From Anaerolineales bacterium (GTDB lineage: Bacteria > Chloroflexota > Anaerolineae > Anaerolineales > UBA6668), in contig JAHDIM010000007.1 in the NCBI GenBank assembly GCA_020630805.1, positions 5,908 through 51,325 on the forward strand: a stretch of 45,418 nucleotides of DNA. The letters run 5' to 3'. Each line of letters begins with the position of its first letter. Positions within the stretch are counted from its first letter, which is position 1. Position numbers and translations under genes: made by a program. The notes below the pieces were generated by a model that saw only the letters and a program-made list of their open reading frames with translations, did not search any database and had not been told where the DNA came from. Of this stretch, positions 8,739-16,922 are shown in pieces.

Positions 8739-9707
8739 TTATGCCTTGGTACACACGTAGGCAACGTCAATTGTCGGATCTTTTGTGTTTGGATCGTAAT
8801 CTTTCAAGACAAAGGCTTGTCTCGCTTTTATTTGTAGCCCATTGTCCGTTAACATCGTATCAATTTCACTGAGATCTTTGAAGAGCCACAGATGATCTAC
8901 TGCGTTGCTGTCCACGACGCTGGTGACAAAGACAGGCGCATTTGGTTTCAAACAACGCGCGATCTCACGCAACGCAAACTGCGGATTTGGAATATGTTCC
9001 AAGACTTCCGCAAACACGACCCAATCAAGCGAATTATCAGTGTGTGGCAATGACTCTCTAACATCCCCTAAGCCCAGCGAAAACCGCGCAGTTGGAACAT
9101 CATTTTTCTGTAACAAGTGCGTTGCAAACTCAACAGCATATTGGCTGATGTCATAGCCCAGCGCCTGTGTGCTCGGCACGTGCTGCAAGATTTCGTACAG
9201 GTACAGTCCATGACCAAAGCCGAATTCGGCCCCTTGGGCTGCATCTTGCGCAATCGCGGTCAAGAACTCGCTTTCAAAAAAGTGATGCATATCCAGATGA
9301 ATCGGCCAGAAGGCGTGCGTCATCAATAGGCCTTCTAAGTAAAAGGCTTGCATTACGTCTGGATTGTTATACACCTCGTCGTAGGCATCTTGAAACGAAT
9401 CAGTGCTGTATTTATATTCGCCGGTGCGCATGAACATGGCTTGTTCACGCACAATCGCGAGTGTATATTCCAGCAGCACACGTTCCGGCTCACCGTCAAT
9501 ATTTTTGTTGAGGTGCAGCAGTTTTTCTGCTAACGGCCAAAATCGCTCACGTCGGTTCAGAATCAAGAATTCAATCTGACCCCGCAGCAGCACGATTGAA
9601 TTCGCAAAGAAGTTGGTGACAAATTCAGCCGCGAGTGGATACTGCTGAGCGTGAGCCGTAATCTCGGCTTCAATGGTGGGATTACTCATTCTTTTCGACG
9701 TACTCAA
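8739..9707 (-). CDS. SAM-dependent methyltransferase (class I)
   Basis: A 322-residue protein. The N-terminal 130 residues are helical and of unknown role. The Rossmann methyltransferase core follows, with the SAM motif EFGFGHGLYLYEIL at about residues 156-169, an acidic strand end (GYDIS), and DNSLDWVVFAEVLEHIPNP, the Methyltransf_11/25-type motif. It overlaps the upstream VOC gene by 26 bases, so the two are translationally linked. In FkbH/ACP modules a methyltransferase often O-methylates the ACP-bound unit; that role is inferred here. Confidence 0.82.
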   Translation of the reverse strand: MSTSKRMSNPTIEAEITAHAQQYPLAAEFVTNFFANSIVLLRGQIEFLILNRRERFWPLAEKLLHLNKNIDGEPERVLLEYTLAIVREQAMFMRTGEYKYSTDSFQDAYDEVYNNPDVMQAFYLEGLLMTHAFWPIHLDMHHFFESEFLTAIAQDAAQGAEFGFGHGLYLYEILQHVPSTQALGYDISQYAVEFATHLLQKNDVPTARFSLGLGDVRESLPHTDNSLDWVVFAEVLEHIPNPQFALREIARCLKPNAPVFVTSVVDSNAVDHLWLFKDLSEIDTMLTDNGLQIKARQAFVLKDYDPNTKDPTIDVAYVCTKA

Positions 9708-10074
9708 TAATCACGCCGCGCGTTAGCAGCGGCGGCAAAAAGTTGATGTTGATTGGCCCGGCGTTGACATTGACCGCTTCTAATAGCTCTGCCTCAAACG
9801 TGTCATTTAGAACGTCACGCTCAGCGTCAATGCTATCCACTTCCAGTGCAATGTGATGAATCCCGCCAATGCCCCGGTTGTATTTGCTGAGCACGCTGTC
9901 CGTAGTCGGCACAATAAATTCAATTGCAACGTTCTCAAGCGCACAGAAAATGCAGTGGGCACCATATTCTTCCACAAAGTATTCGCGCACGACCTTTGCT
10001 TGCAACAATTGGAGCCACATCTCTAACAGGCTTTGGTCCGGCAAAATAATGCCAATGTGATGTAATTTGCTCAT
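9682..10074 (-). CDS. VOC superfamily protein (glyoxalase / methylmalonyl-CoA epimerase-like)
   Basis: A 130-residue protein with two VOC half-modules: LHHIGIILPDQ at the start and IHHIALEVDSI around residue 72, ending in GVIIEYVEKNE. The His and Glu residues at these places are the usual metal ligands of the fold. The nearest known relatives by pattern are methylmalonyl-CoA epimerases and glyoxalases. The gene overlaps its neighbours on both sides (4 bases with the FkbH-like gene), so its substrate is probably the ACP- or CoA-linked intermediate of this module. An epimerase role is inference. Confidence 0.8.
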   Translation of the reverse strand: MSKLHHIGIILPDQSLLEMWLQLLQAKVVREYFVEEYGAHCIFCALENVAIEFIVPTTDSVLSKYNRGIGGIHHIALEVDSIDAERDVLNDTFEAELLEAVNVNAGPININFLPPLLTRGVIIEYVEKNE

Positions 10075-11876
10075 GAAAGGGTGGTGATATGCGTGGGGAT
10101 TTCTGCGTAGTTATTCAACGCTAACGCCCAGACATTGTCGGTGTCAGTCGCTTCAAACCCGAGTCTTGGATACAAATCTGCGACCATCCGATTTTTCTTA
10201 GTTGGGCTGTATACGCCCACTAAGGTGTCGTAGCCAGCATCTTGACAAAGCATGGCGACGTGATTGCGCAAATGTTGCTCAGCGCCGCGTGAAAGCACTC
10301 GGCAACTCATTAGCCAGGTATCAATAGTAACGGTTTTTGTTTCGGTGTCACCCATGCCAATCCAGACTGCAATTAGGCCGTTGTCGCCGAATTTGTCTTT
10401 GAGCCGCATGGAAATGGTGAGCACGTTTGGATCTTGCGCAAAGTGTTGCAGCGCTTCCAGAGAATGGCGGCGGGTCAGTAAATTGAACTGATTCGAACGG
10501 GCAATGAGCTGCGCAATGCGCTCCATATCCGCCGCTTGAAAAGGCCGAATAATCGCTTCCATATTGAGCGAGCCCAGAAAGCTGTCCATGTCTACGCTAG
10601 ACTGCTGCTGTTCTTGCCGCGCCTGATTGGCCTTGTACATCGCAGTGCGATTTGCATCCTCCGCAGAGTAGGTAATGCTTTCGAAATACTGCCCGTCTTG
10701 CAGCGTGCGGACATAATAAGCTGCATCTTCCGGCATTTCCGGCACAGCGACCATCGGTAGAAATTCACGTACAATCGCGCGTTCGGCGGGATTGTCATCC
10801 ACAAAAACAAACGAGTCGAGACCAATATTAAGCGTTTCACTGATCGTGCGAATATTGTCTGGCTTCGGCAACCAGTTCGCGACAAAACAGGCGATGTCGT
10901 CTTCTTTTAGCAGCATGTCAGGGTGTGACTGAAAGGGCTGCACTGCATTTTCGATATTATTTTTGGAGCAAACCGCCAACAGGACACCGCGATCTTTGAG
11001 TCGCAACGCATAACGCTGGAGGGCGAGATGCGCCTCACCCAAGGGTGAGCCTTGTCCAAGCTCAATGCCACTCAGGCCATCATCGCCAATTACGCCGCCC
11101 CACAGCGTATTGTCCAGATCTAACACCAAACATTTCTTGACATGGCCAACGGATGCCAAAATTAGTTGCGCGACGCTTTGGGCATAACGCGGCAAGTTTT
11201 CTAACGTGCAAGGTTGCTTGGCATGATGATACATCCGTGGATCTTGCCAAGACTGCGCCCCAACTGTTGCTGCTAATCCGGCTAAATCGTGCACTAAAAC
11301 ATGCGCTGGCATGGCATCTGCAAATAACAGATTCAATTCTTGGATGTAGCGCTTTGGCGTAAACCGCAGCTTCTGGTCCATGCTGCCAAAGACAGAACCG
11401 GCGGGCAAGTCAAAGTTGTTTTGAATAATGGTGGCGTTGGTACGTTCGCCTAAAGTTTGCCAAAGGCTTTGCCAATGTTGCAACTCGGCGCGTTGCAGTG
11501 CGTCGATATCTGCACCGGCGCTGAGCTGACCGATCGTCAATAAATCACGCTGATTGGTGAGTAGTATCACCACATCTGGCGCGAACGTATACAGGTCCGA
11601 GGCAGGATTTAGAATGGCCTGTGGAACACTGCCGTAATCACTTTCGTAGACGTCAATTGCAATCTGCTGTTTTGCCAGCATCGCGCAGAGTAAATCTGCA
11701 AATTGAGACAGCGTGCCAGATGCTAAAACAGCAACCCTTAATTGTCGCCAGCCGTTAGGTGGCGCAATTTTGCCAAGTTGTAGTCGTGCTTTCCGAGCTA
11801 GTGAAAGCTGTTTGAAAGGCACTGTGGCAGCTTGGAAGTTGGCTAATGTTGCAAAGAAGTCGGAGGGTGTTGTCAC
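10071..11876 (-). CDS. FkbH-like HAD-IIIC protein
   Basis: A 601-residue protein with an N-terminal segment (about 45-230) resembling the SGNH-like part of FkbH proteins. A HAD phosphatase domain follows, with the nucleophile motif LDLDNTLWGG (Asp253, Asp255), the second motif AVCSKNN and FVDDNPAER. The C-terminal domain (about 430-595) is GNAT-like. FkbH-type enzymes take D-1,3-bisphosphoglycerate, dephosphorylate it and load D-glyceryl onto an ACP. The ACP gene three genes downstream fits this. The start is GTG. The gene is divergent from a GT-C-like gene, with a 67-bp shared upstream region. Confidence 0.88.
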   Translation of the reverse strand: MTTPSDFFATLANFQAATVPFKQLSLARKARLQLGKIAPPNGWRQLRVAVLASGTLSQFADLLCAMLAKQQIAIDVYESDYGSVPQAILNPASDLYTFAPDVVILLTNQRDLLTIGQLSAGADIDALQRAELQHWQSLWQTLGERTNATIIQNNFDLPAGSVFGSMDQKLRFTPKRYIQELNLLFADAMPAHVLVHDLAGLAATVGAQSWQDPRMYHHAKQPCTLENLPRYAQSVAQLILASVGHVKKCLVLDLDNTLWGGVIGDDGLSGIELGQGSPLGEAHLALQRYALRLKDRGVLLAVCSKNNIENAVQPFQSHPDMLLKEDDIACFVANWLPKPDNIRTISETLNIGLDSFVFVDDNPAERAIVREFLPMVAVPEMPEDAAYYVRTLQDGQYFESITYSAEDANRTAMYKANQARQEQQQSSVDMDSFLGSLNMEAIIRPFQAADMERIAQLIARSNQFNLLTRRHSLEALQHFAQDPNVLTISMRLKDKFGDNGLIAVWIGMGDTETKTVTIDTWLMSCRVLSRGAEQHLRNHVAMLCQDAGYDTLVGVYSPTKKNRMVADLYPRLGFEATDTDNVWALALNNYAEIPTHITTLS

Positions 11877-11943
11877 GAAGTTGACGAGTGTCTTGCGACC
11901 GTTGTAACGGCAGTGGACAAATAAAGCTGGCTAATAGGATACT

Positions 11944-13992
11944 ATGCACCGCTATTGGTGCCGCCAAATGATAATACTATCTTCTGCGCTTGTCGCGCTT
12001 TTCTACGCATTGATTTGCATACTCTTGGGAACTTGGTTGCTCGGCGCAACAGATACGCCTGCCCAGTCACCGAAAGTAAGTTTACGATTCATACTAGGTC
12101 AAATTTTACTAGGCTCTCTCTGGATGCTGTTGGGGATTGGGCGACAGTTTAGCAGTGGAATTGTTTTAGCTATTCTAACGATTGTATTGCTGGTCACGCT
12201 GTTTCGTGCGCGTACGGCAGCTTTACATGTATTTCAGTCTGGTTTTACTCGCCTAACGCAGGTGTTTCAAGACAATCCGTTACTGGCAAGCTTGTTATTG
12301 TTGACTGGAACTACTTACGGACTCAGTGCGCTACTCTTGCCGCTGCGCTTCGGCTCAGGCGATGGATTTTTCTATTACATGATTACGCCGCGCATGCTAG
12401 CCGAGTTTGGTGAGCTTTTACCGGCAGTCGGTCGCGAAGGCTCAATGCAGCGTGGCCTACTCAGCGAAATGAGTTATGCCGTTATGCTGTTGTTTAGCGG
12501 TGAACATGCGGCTGCCTTTCTAGCTTGGCTAACTGGCTTGGCTTCTATGGCAATTGTCTTTGATCTTGCGTTACAAGCAAAAGCCTCAACCCGTGCGGCG
12601 TTGCTTGTTATTGTATTGTTCCTGTCCTCCTCCGGCTTTTATCTGTTTTTCAACGACGGCAAGGTAGAGATGTTTGCTTTAGCCTATGCTTTAGCAGGTG
12701 TGTGGATGGTGTTCAACTTAGATCCACAGCGTTTGTCCATAAGGGCCTGTGCTGCCGCTGGTGCGTTCTGTGTGGCAAGCGCCTTGGGTAAACCAGCTTT
12801 TGCAATCACTGCGATTGGAATTGGAGTTGTCTTTGGCTGGCAACTTTTACGTGCGATTTATCACGGGGCAATTGAAAACCAAATTGCAGAGCAACTCAAA
12901 AGAGTGGTGCTGGTTAGTGCTGCATTTGGCGTTGCTAGCCTTTTGACACTGTTGCCACATTCAATCAAGAATGACCTTTGGTATCGATCACCGCTGTCTC
13001 CATTCGCGCGAGTGTCAAGCGTGTTGCCACAAACGTTGCGCTCTCAAGAATTGCAAAATCGGTTTCAGATTTATCCTGACCTAGTCCCAGATCCGCCAAG
13101 TCATGATGCTCCCGTAGTCGCGCCAGAAGGTGGGTTTGAACGCATAAAATGGTTTACCGTAGAGACGACCGATACAGAAATTGTGGCCCAATATTGGGCA
13201 CAGTTGACTTACATTCAGCAGGGATTTCAAATCGGCCGAATTTCGCCCTTGTTGTTGGGCTTACTGCCCTTTTTGTTTACGATTCGTGGAAAGTCATGGC
13301 GTAAACATCGACTGGCCTTGTTATTGGCAACTTTTGGCATTCTTTCCATTGTTTACTACGTGCGGCGTTTTGTGTTCTTGGTCAGTGTGCGGACCTTATT
13401 ACCAAGCTTAGTCTTGCTGTTTCCACTCTTTGCAATTCTGGCTGACAAATTGTGGCGCAAGGTGGATCATCTCCCACTTAGCAATGTCATCGTGACGGGG
13501 GTCATTGCCTTTACCTTGCTAGGCTATTCCAATTTTGATCAAGAGTTCGCGCGTTTTCAGCAAGTCTATGTTGAGAATGATCCGGCCTGTGCTAACGGCA
13601 ATGTAGATGGCATAGCCTTTTGCGAGATCTCACAATATCTCAATGCGCATGCACCAGAAGGTGCACGCGTGGCAAATATTACGTATCCTTGGTGGTTGCG
13701 GCAAGATTTGTTTGCTTGCCTCCCTTCAACTTACGAGCGACGCACATATGATGACAACTGGGAGTTGCTCATCAATCGTGGCTTTACCTACTATGTCGAA
13801 GATATTGGGATGGAAGAGCGGTCAGCGCAGTTCGAAATTCCAGACGGGCTAAATATCGAAGTGGTGTTTGAAAACAGCAAACGTCGTATCTATCACTTGC
13901 AACTCGATGCGCCGATTGAAACAGAAACCGTTTGTGCACCGGATACGAGTGGGGCGTGGGAAATAACTTTTATGGATAGTGCCACCCAATGA
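11944..13992 (+). CDS. large GT-C-like polytopic membrane protein
   Basis: A 682-residue protein with many hydrophobic helices and a C-terminal extracytoplasmic region (about residues 540-682). A polar loop FGSGDGFFYYMITPRMLAEF at about residues 137-156 occupies the position of the catalytic acidic loop of GT-C transferases. No specific family is recognised. An alternative ATG lies at 11968, giving a shorter signal-like N-terminus; a possible -10 box (GATACT, 11938-11943) directly before the first ATG favours the later one. The next small gene overlaps its stop as ATGA. Confidence 0.6.
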   Translation: MHRYWCRQMIILSSALVALFYALICILLGTWLLGATDTPAQSPKVSLRFILGQILLGSLWMLLGIGRQFSSGIVLAILTIVLLVTLFRARTAALHVFQSGFTRLTQVFQDNPLLASLLLLTGTTYGLSALLLPLRFGSGDGFFYYMITPRMLAEFGELLPAVGREGSMQRGLLSEMSYAVMLLFSGEHAAAFLAWLTGLASMAIVFDLALQAKASTRAALLVIVLFLSSSGFYLFFNDGKVEMFALAYALAGVWMVFNLDPQRLSIRACAAAGAFCVASALGKPAFAITAIGIGVVFGWQLLRAIYHGAIENQIAEQLKRVVLVSAAFGVASLLTLLPHSIKNDLWYRSPLSPFARVSSVLPQTLRSQELQNRFQIYPDLVPDPPSHDAPVVAPEGGFERIKWFTVETTDTEIVAQYWAQLTYIQQGFQIGRISPLLLGLLPFLFTIRGKSWRKHRLALLLATFGILSIVYYVRRFVFLVSVRTLLPSLVLLFPLFAILADKLWRKVDHLPLSNVIVTGVIAFTLLGYSNFDQEFARFQQVYVENDPACANGNVDGIAFCEISQYLNAHAPEGARVANITYPWWLRQDLFACLPSTYERRTYDDNWELLINRGFTYYVEDIGMEERSAQFEIPDGLNIEVVFENSKRRIYHLQLDAPIETETVCAPDTSGAWEITFMDSATQ

Positions 13993-14117
13993 ATCGACTG
14001 AACTTACGCAACGTCATCCAACTTGGTTTGGTCGGCTGGTTATTCATCAGCGTGATCTACTTCCAATCTTTCAATCTGATTGGATTTCTACGGTCGCTAA
14101 TGACAAGCGTCTTCTGA
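13989..14117 (+). CDS. 42-residue single-span membrane protein
   Basis: An ATG at 13989 overlaps the stop of the preceding gene in an ATGA arrangement; the frame runs to TGA at 14115-14117. The product has a short basic N-terminus (MNRLNLRN) and one hydrophobic span of about 20 residues (from about VIQLGLVGWLFISVI onward), followed by FLRSLMTSVF. The next gene starts 7 bases downstream. Overlapping starts on both sides make it a credible translated gene. It could be a small subunit of the flanking GT-C-like proteins; this is inference from position. Confidence 0.6.
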   Translation: MNRLNLRNVIQLGLVGWLFISVIYFQSFNLIGFLRSLMTSVF

Positions 14118-14124
14118 TTACGTG

Positions 14125-15480
14125 ATGGTAACTCAATCTGAAACGCGCTCACGCTGGCTCTATCTCGTTGTTGGCATTATTGGGCTGACGTACTTTGTCT
14201 TGTGGCAGTCTGAAGCACCGCACTTTTCGAACGACAGCGGCGGTTACATTGATGTCGCAATGGATCTTGCCGATGGACGTTTAGACACCTTGCATTTCCG
14301 CTCTGTGGGCTATCCGCTATTTCTATTACTACTTGGTCAAGCGCCGGAGCCGACACTCTTATTGTTCATTGTGCAGATGTTGCTGCACGTTACAGCGGTG
14401 TGTGTGGTAACGGCAGTTCTGTCACGTAATGCTGTCTCAATCTGGTTGACGAGTGTTTTTGCTTTGCTTGCCATGAGCCCGCCGATTGTGAGCGCAACTA
14501 CGTCCGTCTTGTCTGGCGCGCTTGCTGAATTTTGTCTGATTTTAGGCTTAGCCTGTGCCCAAACGGGATTGTCAACTAAGCGCACGTTCCTTTGGGCAGT
14601 GCTGGCAGGCAGTTTGCTTGCGTTTGGTGCATTGGTACGGCCATCTTTCCAAATGGCATATCTGCCGATTATTCTGACAGTCTTGCTACTGTGGTGGATG
14701 GGGTGGACATCACGTGAGCAGGCCGTGATGGTCATGTTGTCAGTGTTTGTTTTTCTATTTGGAACCGTACAAATCGTGTCTGCCTATAACGGCAACAACT
14801 TTCACCAACGCACGTTTTCACCATTGTTAGGCGTCAACTTGTCGCACAAGACCTATCGCGTTGTAGAGCGTTTGCCCGACTCGCAATCGAATGTGCGAGA
14901 GATCCTGATCAAACATCGTGATGATAACTTGATCAATGCGAAAGATCATCAGGCGCAAAATTACATTTGGGATGCAATGCCAGAATTGGAAGCAGCGCTT
15001 GGGCTGCCAGCGGTTGAAGTGTCTGAGTTCCTCATTCCGCTCAATTTAGATCTCATCAAACGCGCGCCATTGAATTATCTGCAAGAAGTGGGCTATTCAA
15101 TTGTGCTGTATAGCTTCCCGCACCTAAGTCAATTAAATACATTTGGCTCACGCATTTTGCAGTTGATTTACACCATAGTGCACTTCTTGGTGTTTGGCTT
15201 GTTTTTGATTACCACCGCAGGTACGCTTGGGCTGCTTGCAATAATTGCGAGCCGAAACGCATTGCGGCAAGTGCTGCAGCATGCCATTTCCCCAGAATTG
15301 ATCTATTGGTACGCTGTTAGCCTGTTGGTTGTTCTCTACAATTTTGGCATCACTGTTCTGTTGGCAGTCGGCTCTCCACGTCAGCGCGTGTCAACAGATT
15401 TGCTGGTGCTGCTAACGCTTTTGTTATCTTTGCACATTTGGCGTAAGATTTCGCCCGCATTGATTGTCATAAAGCCATAG
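14125..15480 (+). CDS. GT-C family glycosyltransferase-like membrane protein
   Basis: A 451-residue polytopic protein. The first external loop reads FSNDSGGYIDVAMDLADGRL followed by a YPLFLLLLG helix, which is the classic layout of ArnT/PMT-type GT-C enzymes: an acidic residue just after the first helix, then Y...A..L..G. Such enzymes transfer a sugar from a polyprenyl-phosphate donor on the outer face of the membrane. I chose the ATG at 14125; a GTG three bases earlier (14122) is also possible. It appears to be last in the operon, since a promoter follows at once. Confidence 0.68.
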   Translation: MVTQSETRSRWLYLVVGIIGLTYFVLWQSEAPHFSNDSGGYIDVAMDLADGRLDTLHFRSVGYPLFLLLLGQAPEPTLLLFIVQMLLHVTAVCVVTAVLSRNAVSIWLTSVFALLAMSPPIVSATTSVLSGALAEFCLILGLACAQTGLSTKRTFLWAVLAGSLLAFGALVRPSFQMAYLPIILTVLLLWWMGWTSREQAVMVMLSVFVFLFGTVQIVSAYNGNNFHQRTFSPLLGVNLSHKTYRVVERLPDSQSNVREILIKHRDDNLINAKDHQAQNYIWDAMPELEAALGLPAVEVSEFLIPLNLDLIKRAPLNYLQEVGYSIVLYSFPHLSQLNTFGSRILQLIYTIVHFLVFGLFLITTAGTLGLLAIIASRNALRQVLQHAISPELIYWYAVSLLVVLYNFGITVLLAVGSPRQRVSTDLLVLLTLLLSLHIWRKISPALIVIKP

Positions 15481-15507
15481 ACTCAGTAAAAATTATCTTG
15501 TTATAAT
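15478..15507 (+). promoter_or_regulatory. extended -10 promoter of the cysteine leader
   Basis: A perfect TATAAT at 15502-15507 is preceded by TG at 15499-15500, giving TGnTATAAT, an extended -10 element. TAGACT at 15478-15483 is a 4/6 match to the -35 box at an 18-bp spacing. Transcription would begin around 15514-15517, at or within three bases of the ATG of the leader ORF, so the leader is translated without a Shine-Dalgarno site. Confidence 0.75.
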
Positions 15508-15516
15508 CTTGACACT

Positions 15517-15576
15517 ATGAAACACCTTTGTACATGTTGTTGCTGTTGTACCCACCTTGGAGATGCCAATCGGTAG
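15517..15576 (+). CDS. polycysteine leader peptide (19 aa)
   Basis: The frame ATG to TAG encodes MKHLCTCCCCCTHLGDANR: six Cys in seven consecutive codons (positions 5 and 7-11). It begins at the predicted transcription start and is followed by an intrinsic terminator, then a sulfur importer. Leaderless polycysteine uORFs that act as cysteine-responsive attenuators are known from mycobacteria. The Cys-codon segment 15536-15545 can pair over 10 bp (one G-U) with 15581-15590, so ribosome position would control local RNA folding. Stalling when charged tRNA-Cys is scarce is the expected sensor; this is inferred. Confidence 0.85.
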   Translation: MKHLCTCCCCCTHLGDANR

Positions 15577-15654
15577 TTCTCAGCAATAACGCTGTTTCAA
15601 CCTCGTGCATTTCCAGACCTTTGGAAGCGCACACGACATAAAATGTTCTTTTTT

Positions 15655-15684
15655 GCCCGCGCTTTGCCGCGGGCTTTTTGTTTT
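15655..15684 (+). terminator. intrinsic terminator of the cysteine attenuator
   Basis: Stem GCCCGCG (15655-15661) and CGCGGGC (15668-15674) with a six-base loop, followed by TTTTTGTTTT. It stands between the polycysteine leader and the YeeE/YedE genes. A competing pairing of GAAGCGC (15624-15630) with GCGCTTT (15659-15665) would break the terminator stem, and TTTCCA/TGGAAG (15610-15615 with 15622-15627) could in turn occupy part of that antiterminator. Confidence 0.88.
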
Positions 15685-15699
15685 CTAGGAGTAATTTAT

Positions 15700-16185
15700 A
15701 TGAATGCAGTTTTACAACCTTGGCCTTGGTATGTTGCTGGGCCGCTTATTGGACTGACCGTGCCGCTGATGTATTTGTTAGTCAATAAAAGTTTTGGAAT
15801 TTCAAGTAGTTTCCGACACCTCAATTCCATTTGTCAGCCGAACACGACTGTGTCCTATTTCAAAAATAACAATTGGCGTGGCAACCTCTGGAATTTAGCG
15901 CTTGTTGCTGGAATTACGGTCGGGGCATTTCTTGCCAGTCAATTCTTGTCGGCAACGCCGGTGCAGTTTCTACCAGAGTCATATTTCTCCCTTGGGGGTG
16001 TGACCCGCTTGCTGCTTGGTGGGATGTTAGTCGGGTTTGGGACACGCTATGCGCGCGGCTGTACATCTGGGCACACAATTACCGGAATTTCGAATTTACA
16101 AGGCGCGAGTGTGATCGCATCGATTGCGTTTTTCGCTGGCGGATTATTGATGGTCAACGTTCTGTTGCCATTGTTTGGGGGATAA
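15700..16185 (+). CDS. YeeE/YedE family sulfur transporter, first half
   Basis: A 161-residue membrane protein with the YeeE/YedE signature [18 protein letters not shown] (Cys121) plus Cys45 in LNSICQP. YeeE-type proteins import thiosulfate by relay through conserved cysteines. Single-length members have both halves fused; here they are separate genes. The start at 15700 is preceded by AGGAG at 15687-15691. An in-frame upstream start at 15643 is rejected because its first codons would lie in the terminator. The gene sits downstream of the polycysteine attenuator, so expression should rise when cysteine is short. Confidence 0.88.
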   Translation: MNAVLQPWPWYVAGPLIGLTVPLMYLLVNKSFGISSSFRHLNSICQPNTTVSYFKNNNWRGNLWNLALVAGITVGAFLASQFLSATPVQFLPESYFSLGGVTRLLLGGMLVGFGTRYARGCTSGHTITGISNLQGASVIASIAFFAGGLLMVNVLLPLFGG

Positions 16186-16189
16186 GCAC

Positions 16190-16654
16190 ATGAAAAAGCT
16201 ATTTCTATCTTTTCTTGTTGGGATCTATTTTGGCGTCATACTGGTCAAGTCTGAAGTTGTGTCATGGTTCCGTATTCAGCAGATGTTTCGTTTTGAAGAA
16301 GCACACATGTATCTCATTATTGGGTCAGCAGTGGTTGTTGGCGTGACAAGCGTTTGGCTGATGAAACGGCTTGGCGTTGTCTCAGTTGAGCATGAACCTA
16401 TTCAATATCGTGAGAAGCAGTGGCACCCTGGACTCATCTATGGTGGCATTGCCTTTGGGTTGGGCTGGGCAATTACTGGGGCTTGCCCAGGTCCCATTTA
16501 TGCGCAAATTGGGAGTGGCCATTGGTTGGCGCTGGTCACGTTCGGCGGGGCGTTTCTTGGGGTCTATCTCTATGGCGTAGTTGAAAATTACCTGCCACAG
16601 TCGTTTGGCACAGGTAGTGTCGAACGCTCAACGGCGTCTAAATCTGCTGTTTGA
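16190..16654 (+). CDS. YeeE/YedE family sulfur transporter, second half
   Basis: A 154-residue membrane protein with AFGLGWAITGACPGPIYAQIG (Cys99), the partner signature of the YeeE/YedE fold. It starts 4 bases after the first half, with a GGGGGA stretch upstream that can serve as ribosome-binding site and overlaps the end of the previous gene. The two products probably form one thiosulfate/sulfur-compound channel in the membrane. The specific substrate cannot be read from sequence alone. Confidence 0.88.
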   Translation: MKKLFLSFLVGIYFGVILVKSEVVSWFRIQQMFRFEEAHMYLIIGSAVVVGVTSVWLMKRLGVVSVEHEPIQYREKQWHPGLIYGGIAFGLGWAITGACPGPIYAQIGSGHWLALVTFGGAFLGVYLYGVVENYLPQSFGTGSVERSTASKSAV

Positions 16655-16755
16655 CATGAATCCAAATGACGTGCGTGTCTTTTGCGACAGATTGTTGTTA
16701 ATGCAAATAGTGTGACATCCATGCCGGACATTGGCTGATGTAAATATCTAGGCCA

Positions 16756-16884
16756 TTGGCAATGTCATTGAGTGATGAACACGACTTCAGCAGTGCATAA
16801 AATTTGACAGTTGCACTTGAATGCCAAAGATATAGACATCTGAAATGTTCAACGTTTAGGTGTTTGGCATTGTTGCTGAGTGAT
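16756..16884. repeat. repeated and inverted motifs in the fabF upstream region
   Basis: A 21-22-base segment at 16756-16777 (TTGGCAATGTCATTGAGTGA) recurs imperfectly at 16864-16884 (TTGGCATTGTTGCTGAGTGA). The second copy also forms a perfect 9-bp inverted repeat, AATGCCAAA (16821-16829) with TTTGGCATT (16863-16871), just before the putative fabF promoter. It may be an operator for fatty-acid synthesis control. Apart from this and the promoter, the 16655-16922 gap holds nothing I recognise. Confidence 0.45.
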
Positions 16885-16899
16885 TACTATTGCTATAAC
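16870..16899 (+). promoter_or_regulatory. putative fabF promoter
   Basis: TATAAC at 16894-16899 with TTGTTG at 16870-16875, spacing 18 bp. The -35 match is weak (3/6). A ribosome-binding site GAGAGG at 16911-16916 precedes the ATG. Confidence 0.4.
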
Positions 16900-16922
16900 T
16901 ATTTTTCCTTGAGAGGATTTGT

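Noticed and set aside
15643-15699. Earlier start for the first YeeE/YedE gene
   Set aside because: The added codons span the attenuator terminator, and AGGAG at 15687-15691 is correctly spaced for the ATG at 15700.
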